Assembly: GCF_020991065.1 (NCBI RefSeq)
Contig: NZ_CP087710.1
Span: 3,844,001-3,908,000 of the forward strand
Direction: 5' to 3'
DNA length: 64,000 nt
DNA from: Nocardioides okcheonensis
GTDB lineage: Bacteria > Actinomycetota > Actinomycetes > Propionibacteriales > Nocardioidaceae
A program made the position numbers and the translations under genes. Positions 58,499 to 64,000 of this stretch are shown one piece after another. Within the stretch, counting starts at the first letter, position 1, and each line of letters begins with the position of its first letter. The notes under the pieces were generated by a model. That model was given only the letters and a program-made list of their open reading frames with translations. It had not been told where the DNA came from and did no database searches.

Positions 58499-59790
58499 CC
58501 GGCCCTCCCCGCGGTCGGTCCGCCGTTGATCCGGCCCGGGCGGGGCGCGCGGTCGCGCCAGCCCTCGGGCAGCATGTGGTCGAGCAGGTCGTCGACCGTG
58601 ACCGCGCCGAGCAGCCGGCCCTCGTCGTCGACGACGGGTGCCGCGACGAGGTTGTAGGTCGCGAGGTGGGCCGCGACCTCGTCCATCGAGGCGTCGGGGC
58701 GCAGCGGGTCCATCGACTCGTCGAGGGCGGCCGCGACCAGCGTCGACGGGGGCTCGCGGAGCAGCCGCTGGATGTGCGCGGCGCCGAGCAGCTTGCCGGT
58801 CGGGGTCTCGAGCGGCTGGCGGCACACGTAGACCAGCGCCGCGAGGGCGGGGGTGAGCTCGGGGTTGCGCACGTGGGCCAGGGCGTCGGCGATGGTGGCG
58901 TCGGGGGAGAGGATGACCGGCTCGGGCGTCATCATCGCGCCGGCGGTGTTGTCGTCGTAGGACATCAGCCGGCGCACGTCCTCGGCCTCGTCGGGCTCCA
59001 TCAGGCCCAGGAGGGTCGCGGCGGTCTCGGGGTTGAGGTCGGCGATCAGGTCGGCGGCGTCGTCGGCCGACATCTCCTCCAGGACGTCGGCGGCGCGCTC
59101 GGAGTCGAGGTGCTCGAGGATCTCGACCTGGTCCTCCTCGGGCAGCTCCTCGAGGACGTCGGCGAGCCGCTCGTCGTCCAGCGCGGCGACCACGGCCGTA
59201 CGCCGCTCCGGGGGGAGGTCGTGGATCATGTTGGCCGCGTCGGCCGGGCGCATGTCGTTGAGCGCGGCGATGAGGTGGGTCGCGCCCTGCGTGGGCTCGT
59301 GGCGGGTCAGCCCGACGACGTCGCGCCACTCCACGACGTGGGTCTGGCCGCGTCGCCGGAAGCCCTTGCTCGGCTCCTGGACCGCCACCCGGGAGAGGAC
59401 CCAGTCGCGGTTGCGGGCCTGCTCCATGGCGACGTCGTAGACGACACCGGTGATGTCGGCGTCCTTGCCGGGGTCGTGGATCGTGACGGTCCGGTCCAGC
59501 ATCTGGCCCATCACGAGCGTCTCGGTGGAGCGCTGCTCGAAGCGCCGCATGTTGAGCAGGCCGGTGGTGTGGACCTGGCCGCTGTCGATGTTGGTGATCC
59601 GGGTCATCGGCACGAAGATCCGGCGCCGGCCGAACACCTCCGCGACCATGCCGAGCACCCGCGGCTGGCTCGTCTCGGTCCGGATCGCGACGACGAGGTC
59701 GCGGACCTTGGCCACCTGGTCGCCCCGGGGGTCGAAGATCGGCAGCCCGACGAGCCGGGCCACGAAGACACGGGTCGGCGTGGTGCTCAC
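58495..59790 (-). CDS. MgtE N-domain / CBS protein without a transport domain
   Basis: The 431-residue cytoplasmic protein has a PRC-barrel-like N-terminus (about 1-160), the helical MgtE N domain (about 165-275: LIAALNDMRPADAANMIHDL, LEELPEEDQVEILEHL) and a CBS pair (about 285-410). There is no channel domain, so it cannot transport magnesium itself. It resembles Rv1232c. GTG 59790 has a minus-strand TAACGT (59803-59798) ending 7 nt upstream. It may sense magnesium or nucleotides for the co-translated DUF1003 protein. Confidence 0.88.
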   Translation of the reverse strand: MSTTPTRVFVARLVGLPIFDPRGDQVAKVRDLVVAIRTETSQPRVLGMVAEVFGRRRIFVPMTRITNIDSGQVHTTGLLNMRRFEQRSTETLVMGQMLDRTVTIHDPGKDADITGVVYDVAMEQARNRDWVLSRVAVQEPSKGFRRRGQTHVVEWRDVVGLTRHEPTQGATHLIAALNDMRPADAANMIHDLPPERRTAVVAALDDERLADVLEELPEEDQVEILEHLDSERAADVLEEMSADDAADLIADLNPETAATLLGLMEPDEAEDVRRLMSYDDNTAGAMMTPEPVILSPDATIADALAHVRNPELTPALAALVYVCRQPLETPTGKLLGAAHIQRLLREPPSTLVAAALDESMDPLRPDASMDEVAAHLATYNLVAAPVVDDEGRLLGAVTVDDLLDHMLPEGWRDRAPRPGRINGGPTAGRAG

Positions 59791-59946
59791 GGCCGCAACG
59801 TTAGCGTGCGCCGCGGCCGCTGGGGCGGTGGGCCGGTTCCGCCGAAGACATGAGGGGGAGGGCGGTCATGGGTTACCCTCGACCCGGCCCCGCACGCCCC
59901 CAGGGGCCTCGCTCACGCTGTCGACGTCGAAGGGTCCCCCGCCTCC
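59791..59946. other. divergent intergenic region
   Basis: It holds the minus-strand -10 box for the MgtE/CBS gene and, on the plus strand, TACCCT at about 59875-59880, a possible promoter for the EEP gene with a leader of about 60 nt. No gene is seen. Confidence 0.35.
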
Positions 59947-61122
59947 GTGTCCTCCCACCGCGCTGCCCGACGCCGGGCGACGCCACCGCGCCCGGCCCGC
60001 TCCGCGTGGTCGACCTGGCGCCTGCTCGTCCCCGCGTGCGTGGCGACGGGCGTGATGGTGGCCTCGCTCTTCCTGGTGCCCACCGGCGGTGACGACACGA
60101 GCGACGTGAGCGGGACGACCAGCATCACCGCCGCCGAGGTCGCCGCGACCCACCCGCCGCAGGCGTCGCGGGCGCAGACCCGCCCCGAGCGCGTCGCCGG
60201 GCTGGGCCGCGCCGGGAGCCGCAGCGCGGTGCCGATGGACAACCTCGCCGCCCGCGAGGCGTACCTCGGGATCCGCCAGCGCGCGGCCGAGGCGAAGGCG
60301 CGGGCCCGCGCCGAGAAGCGGGAGGCGAAGCGGCTGCGCATCGCCGCGCGCCGCGAGGCGCGCCTGGCCGCGATGGAGAAGACCTCGACCTTCCGCGTCG
60401 GCGCCCTCAACATCCTCGGCAGCCAGCACACCGCGGGCCCCGGCGGCTACGGCCCCGGCACCGAGCGCGCGGCGATCAGCTCCGGCATCATCATGTCGCG
60501 CGGCGTCGACGTGGTGACCCTCTCCGAGGTCCAGGACGACCAGCTCGGCGTGCTCAACGCCCGGCTGGGCGGCTACTCCATCTGGCCCCAGCAGTCGCTC
60601 GGCAGCAACGGCCAGCGGCTCCAGATCGCGTGGCGCTCCTCGCGCTTCGAGATGCTCGACGGCGGCTCGGTCACCTTCACCTTCGCCAGCCAGGCCATCC
60701 CGATGCCCTACGTGCTGCTCCGCGACCTGCAGACCGGCGCCGAGTTCTGGGTGATCTCGATCCACACCTCGGCCGGCGGCCTCGAGGGCGAGCGCGACTC
60801 CGGCACCGCCATCGCGATCTCGCTGATGCAGCGGCTGATGGCCGAGTCGGGCAAGCCCGTGATCATCGGCGGCGACGTCAACGAGCACGAGGAGTTCTTC
60901 TACAAGGTCTGCCAGGCCACCGGCTTCCTCGCCGCCAACGGCGGCGGCGCCGGCTGCACGCTCCCGCCGCCCCCGCTGCGGGTCGACTGGATCATGGGCG
61001 GCGGCGGTGGCGGCGTCGGATTCTCCGGATACCTGCAGGACGGGTCTACTCTGGCCAGAGCCAGTGACCACTACTTCATCCACGCGGATGCCCGTGTGGT
61101 TGACCCGGGGGACCAGCCATGA
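59947..61122 (+). CDS. membrane-anchored endonuclease/exonuclease/phosphatase-family protein
   Basis: The 391-residue protein has a basic cytoplasmic end, one membrane helix (about residues 26-43), a coiled, Arg/Ala-rich stalk (about 90-145) and an extracellular EEP domain. Active-site blocks are visible: FRVGALNILGSQH, TLSEVQDDQ, ISIHTSAGG, GGDVNEHEE, RVDWIMG and SDHYF, so it looks catalytically intact. EEP enzymes cleave nucleic acids or phospholipid/phosphosugar phosphodiesters. GTG 59947 is the start. Its stop overlaps the lipoprotein ATG as ATGA. Confidence 0.85.
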   Translation: MSSHRAARRRATPPRPARSAWSTWRLLVPACVATGVMVASLFLVPTGGDDTSDVSGTTSITAAEVAATHPPQASRAQTRPERVAGLGRAGSRSAVPMDNLAAREAYLGIRQRAAEAKARARAEKREAKRLRIAARREARLAAMEKTSTFRVGALNILGSQHTAGPGGYGPGTERAAISSGIIMSRGVDVVTLSEVQDDQLGVLNARLGGYSIWPQQSLGSNGQRLQIAWRSSRFEMLDGGSVTFTFASQAIPMPYVLLRDLQTGAEFWVISIHTSAGGLEGERDSGTAIAISLMQRLMAESGKPVIIGGDVNEHEEFFYKVCQATGFLAANGGGAGCTLPPPPLRVDWIMGGGGGGVGFSGYLQDGSTLARASDHYFIHADARVVDPGDQP

Positions 61123-61535
61123 CACGCACCAGCCGAGCACCACTCCTCGCCGGGCTCGCCCTCGTCGGGCTCGCGCTCACCGCCTGCGGTGACCAGGAGC
61201 CGGACGCGGCGGCCGACCCGTCGTCCAGCACGTCCGAGAGCCCCTCCGAGACGCCCTCCGAGACGCCGTCCGAGACCCCGAGCGAGCCGGCCGGTCCCGA
61301 CTGCGCCGCGGTCTGGGTCGACGGCCAGGTGCTGCCCGAGGACTACCGGGGCTGCCAGGACGCCACCAAGGGGAAGTGGGTCGAGGCGATGGTCTACCGC
61401 TGCTCGTCGGGCCAGCGCCTGGTCACCTTCGGCACCACCTTCTACGCCGCCAAGGGCGAGGCCGTGAACGAGTCCGACGTACCGTTGCGTCGCAACAAGG
61501 ACTTCCAGAAGGCCCTGGCCTCCTGCGGGGCCTGA
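61119..61535 (+). CDS. small lipoprotein with PSET repeats
   Basis: The 138-residue protein has a lipobox (LALTACG, cysteine near residue 23), a Ser/Glu/Pro/Thr linker with three PSET repeats encoded by 12-bp repeats, and a C-terminal domain with four cysteines (DCAAVW, YRGCQD, YRCSSGQ, ALASCGA) that may form two disulfides. I do not recognise the domain. ATG 61119 overlaps the EEP gene, so the two are probably made together. Confidence 0.75.
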   Translation: MTRTSRAPLLAGLALVGLALTACGDQEPDAAADPSSSTSESPSETPSETPSETPSEPAGPDCAAVWVDGQVLPEDYRGCQDATKGKWVEAMVYRCSSGQRLVTFGTTFYAAKGEAVNESDVPLRRNKDFQKALASCGA

Positions 61536-61536
61536 T

Positions 61537-61553
61537 CCGCCCCGTCCGGGCGG
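61537..61553 (+). terminator. short GC-rich hairpin after the lipoprotein gene
   Basis: CCGCCC (61537-61542) and GGGCGG (61548-61553) flank a 5-nt loop just past the stop. There is no T-run. Confidence 0.4.
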
Positions 61554-61595
61554 CCGTTGGTCACGATCCAGCCACAGTCCCGCTCTGGGGCTGGT

Positions 61596-61623
61596 GTGAC
61601 TGATGTGAAAACTGAGATACAGT
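61596..61623 (+). promoter_or_regulatory. tandem 9-bp repeat and -10 box before the PLD-like gene
   Basis: GTGACTGAT (61596-61604) and GTGAAAACT (61605-61613) form a third member of the GTGACTGGT repeat set. TGTGAC (61595-61600) and TACAGT (61618-61623) are 17 bp apart, so the repeat would cover the -35 element. Confidence 0.45.
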
Positions 61624-61708
61624 CGACAACCAATCGTCACGGGGAGCGCCCCGGCATGCCCTCGCAGGCCGCGCCGTCGCCGTGACAGACACCATGTGGG
61701 GAACTGCC

Positions 61709-63094
61709 GTGCGCAAGATCATCATGCTCGTCGCGACCGCCCTGGTCGCCGTGACGCTCACCGGGGCACCGGCCTCGGCGAAGGGGACTCCGGACAAGTA
61801 CGTCCCGAAGGCGGGTCCGTCCTTCAACAACCCCTACGGCACGCAGCCCGCGGTGCGCCGTCTGATCAGCCAGGTCAACCGCACCATCGACTCGGTCCCG
61901 CGCGGCGGCAAGATCCGCATCTCGGCCTGGAACGTGCGCAGCGCCGCGATCACCAACGCGCTCATCCGCGCCCACCGGCGCAAGGTGAGCGTGCAGGTCG
62001 TCATGGACCGTGCGAACTGGAACCCGAACAACCCCAACGTGGACGCCGCGCGCCTCTGGACCGCGCTCAAGCAGGGCAACAAGGGCCGCGCCAAGGAGAA
62101 GAAGAGCTTCCTGCGCCGCTGCATCGGCTCCTGCCGCGGCCGGTACGGCATCCCGCACACCAAGTTCTTCCTCTTCAACAAGGTGCGCGTGAAGAAGAAC
62201 AAGGCGATCAAGACGGTCCGCTGGGTGACGATGTACGGCTCGTACAACGCCACCGAGCTCGGCGCCACGATCCAGTGGAACGACCTCTTCACGATCAAGA
62301 ACGACGAGACCCGCTACGACCAGTTCCTCTCCGTCTTCGACGAGATGACCAAGGACAAGCCGATCAAGAACGCCTACACCGGCTACTACGACGACGGGGC
62401 CGTCGCGACCGCGTTCTACCCCTACATCGGCAAGAACGCCGGCGCGGACCCGATCATGGACGTCCTCAACCAGGTGACCTGCAAGGGCGCGACGACGAAC
62501 CGGAACGGCACCACCCGCATCCGGATCGCGCAGACCGCGATGTACGGCGACCGCGGTCTCGCGCTGGCCCGCAAGATCGCCCAGCTCCAGCGCTCCGGCT
62601 GCAACATCCGGCTCGTCTACGCCATGTTCGGCGGCGAGGTGCTAAGGATCCTGCGCGCCGCCCGGGTGCCGCTGACCCACCTCGCCTACGACAACGACGA
62701 GGACGGTCTCTACGACCGCTACGTCCACATGAAGTCGATGGCCATCTCGGGCTACTACGGCGGCAACACGGCCGCCCGCATGGTCTGGAACGGCTCCGCC
62801 AACTGGACGTCGGTGGCGCTCGCCAGCGACGAGGTGGTCGGCGTGGTGAACAAGAAGTGGGTGACCAACAAGTACATGCAGTGGATCGACTACATGTTCA
62901 CCCACCGTCCCGCCGCCTGGGGTCCCGAGCACCCCGGCAACAACGGCGCGGCCCCGACCGGCCGGATCGCCGTCGGCGCGCTCGACACCTACCAGGCCCG
63001 CGCCGCGGCGCAGGACCAGTACGACGCGATGGTCGAGGCCCGCGCCCGCAAGCGTGGCGTCGACCCCTACGCCCTCATCAAGGAGGAGAACTGA
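61709..63094 (+). CDS. secreted phospholipase D-like protein with altered HKD motifs
   Basis: With GTG 61709 the product has 461 residues and a clean signal peptide (RKIIMLVATALVAVTL, cut near APASA). Two PLD-like halves are visible: HTKFFLFN in the first and HMKSMAIS followed by NGSANWTS in the second. The HxK pairs are kept, but the HKD aspartates read Asn and Ser. Family members are phosphodiesterases or phosphatidyltransferases; activity here is uncertain. GGGGA lies 6 nt before GTG 61709; earlier starts at 61694 or 61682 are possible. The next gene starts 1 bp after its stop. Confidence 0.82.
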   Translation: MRKIIMLVATALVAVTLTGAPASAKGTPDKYVPKAGPSFNNPYGTQPAVRRLISQVNRTIDSVPRGGKIRISAWNVRSAAITNALIRAHRRKVSVQVVMDRANWNPNNPNVDAARLWTALKQGNKGRAKEKKSFLRRCIGSCRGRYGIPHTKFFLFNKVRVKKNKAIKTVRWVTMYGSYNATELGATIQWNDLFTIKNDETRYDQFLSVFDEMTKDKPIKNAYTGYYDDGAVATAFYPYIGKNAGADPIMDVLNQVTCKGATTNRNGTTRIRIAQTAMYGDRGLALARKIAQLQRSGCNIRLVYAMFGGEVLRILRAARVPLTHLAYDNDEDGLYDRYVHMKSMAISGYYGGNTAARMVWNGSANWTSVALASDEVVGVVNKKWVTNKYMQWIDYMFTHRPAAWGPEHPGNNGAAPTGRIAVGALDTYQARAAAQDQYDAMVEARARKRGVDPYALIKEEN

Positions 63095-63095
63095 C

Positions 63096-64000
63096 ATGAC
63101 GCTGCTGCGAGCCCGGTCCCGAGGAATCCGCGAGGAATCTCCACCCGCCGGGCTCGCACCGGCGTCGTCGCGCGTCGCGCGCCTCGCCACGCTCGGCCTG
63201 GTCGCCGGCCTGCTGCTCGCCGCCAACGGCCAGCAGGCGGCTGACCCTTCCGGCGCCGTGGGCGCGGGTGACCTCGTCCCCGTCGCGGCGCAGGCGCGCC
63301 GCGCCGCGGCCTGCACCGACCTGCTGGTCGTCGCCGTCGACGGCAACGGCCAGGGCAAGGGCAACAAGCCGGGCCAGGTGGTCTCCGCGATCACCAACAA
63401 GGTGCAGAAGAAGGCCGCCGGCCAGGCGCGCACGGTCACCGTCAAGCGGGTGCGCCTCAAGACCCCCGGCTCGGTCGTGACGCTGCGCACCCAGCGCGGG
63501 CCCGCTGCGGGGGCGGTCTCGCGTGCGGGTCTCAAGCGCTGGAAGAAGCCGATCCGCTCGGGCATCAAGGCGACCCGCAAGCAGGTCAACCGCCAGCTCG
63601 CGTCGTGCCCCGAGCAGCAGGTGCTGCTCGTCGGCTACGCGCAGGGCGCGGCCGTCGCCCACCAGGTCGCCCAGGACCTCGACAAGCGCGACTCCCTCGG
63701 CTCGGTCCCGGCGGTCGTGACGATCTCCGACCCCGCCCGCACCAAGAAGTCGTCGGCCGGCCGCCCGCTCGGCAACCCGGGCGCCGGGCGCGCCTCGGAG
63801 GGCATCCTGACCCGCTTCACCCGCTCAGCGGGCGACGTGCCCGACGCGACCGGCACCTTCCGGGTCATCTCGGTCTGCCACAAGGGAGACCTGGTCTGCA
63901 ACCCGGGCAGGACGGCCGCCCGCAAGGCGCTCGGCCTCTCGCTGTCCTACGCCTCGAAGAAGTCCCGCGCCGCGATGCGCACCGCCGCGAGCCGGGCCTA
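63096..64000 (+). CDS. cutinase-like exported protein lacking the catalytic serine (partial)
   Basis: About 301 residues are visible before the right edge. A signal peptide or anchor (about 25-48) precedes a cutinase-like alpha/beta fold: ACTDLLVVAVDG near its start, VGYAQGAAVAHQVAQDL at the nucleophile elbow and SVCHKGDLVCN for the acid region. In active cutinases the elbow is GYSQG; here Ser is Ala, so ordinary ester hydrolysis should be impossible unless another residue serves. ATG 63096 has AGGAGGAG upstream. It is probably co-transcribed with the PLD-like gene. Confidence 0.75.
   Translation, partial: MTLLRARSRGIREESPPAGLAPASSRVARLATLGLVAGLLLAANGQQAADPSGAVGAGDLVPVAAQARRAAACTDLLVVAVDGNGQGKGNKPGQVVSAITNKVQKKAAGQARTVTVKRVRLKTPGSVVTLRTQRGPAAGAVSRAGLKRWKKPIRSGIKATRKQVNRQLASCPEQQVLLVGYAQGAAVAHQVAQDLDKRDSLGSVPAVVTISDPARTKKSSAGRPLGNPGAGRASEGILTRFTRSAGDVPDATGTFRVISVCHKGDLVCNPGRTAARKALGLSLSYASKKSRAAMRTAASRA

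Overview
This 64-kb window is high-GC actinobacterial chromosome. Gene content and order point to a Nocardioides-like member of the Nocardioidaceae (Propionibacteriales). The signs are mtrA-mtrB-lpqB followed by comF, hpf and secA; fbiA-fbiB beside a WhiB2-type regulator; TIGR03089, DUF3499, DUF5719 and Rv3235-type families; and a DUF222/HNH protein. The genus is inference. I saw no rRNA, tRNA, CRISPR array, insertion sequence, prophage or replication origin.

Layout. 1-5186: a divergent sulfur module with rhodanese, metallo-beta-lactamase/rhodanese, TauE/SafE and MMPL genes on the minus strand and thioredoxin, DUF302 and a CstR-type persulfide sensor on the plus strand. Three ATAC-N8-GTAT sites lie between the arms. 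5187-6024: gene debris and one tiny membrane ORF. 6048-14253: dienelactone hydrolase, RTX-like secreted protein, copper genes, a PadR unit with a perfect palindrome, an LCP protein, a frameshifted thioesterase and a GNAT. 14351-22779: a galactofuranose wall-glycan cluster (LCP, two GT2 enzymes, glf, glfT2, Wzm/Wzt). 23032-29785: secreted amidase, TIGR03089, DUF3105, F420 genes fbiB (frameshifted) and fbiA, and WhiB2. 29843-36291: large glycosyltransferase, DUF5719, metallopeptidase-like protein, DUF3499, Trm112-like and SIS proteins. 36317-41106: accessory block (SnoaL-GNAT fusion, HIT, VOC, hydrolase, DUF222/HNH, isochorismatase remnant, GNAT). 41145-54501: DUF808, ahcY, mtrA-mtrB-lpqB, comF, a probable raiA RNA ahead of hpf, a response regulator, a YcaQ-like protein and secA. 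54515-59790: Rv3235-like, LysM, an unknown protein, tatB, apbC, DUF1003 and MgtE/CBS. 59947-64000: four secreted or anchored proteins, two with altered catalytic residues.

Shared themes. Cell-envelope work dominates: galactan synthesis and export, LCP ligases, amidase, MtrAB-LpqB, SecA and TatB. Tandem 9-bp repeats of GTGACTGGT type precede three envelope or secreted-protein genes and could be sites of the MtrA encoded here. About nineteen genes carry a TANNNT-like -10 box ending only 6-8 nt before the start codon, so leaderless transcription looks like the default. Two genes are each broken by one missing base with an intact downstream frame, which fits either recent mutation or sequence error.
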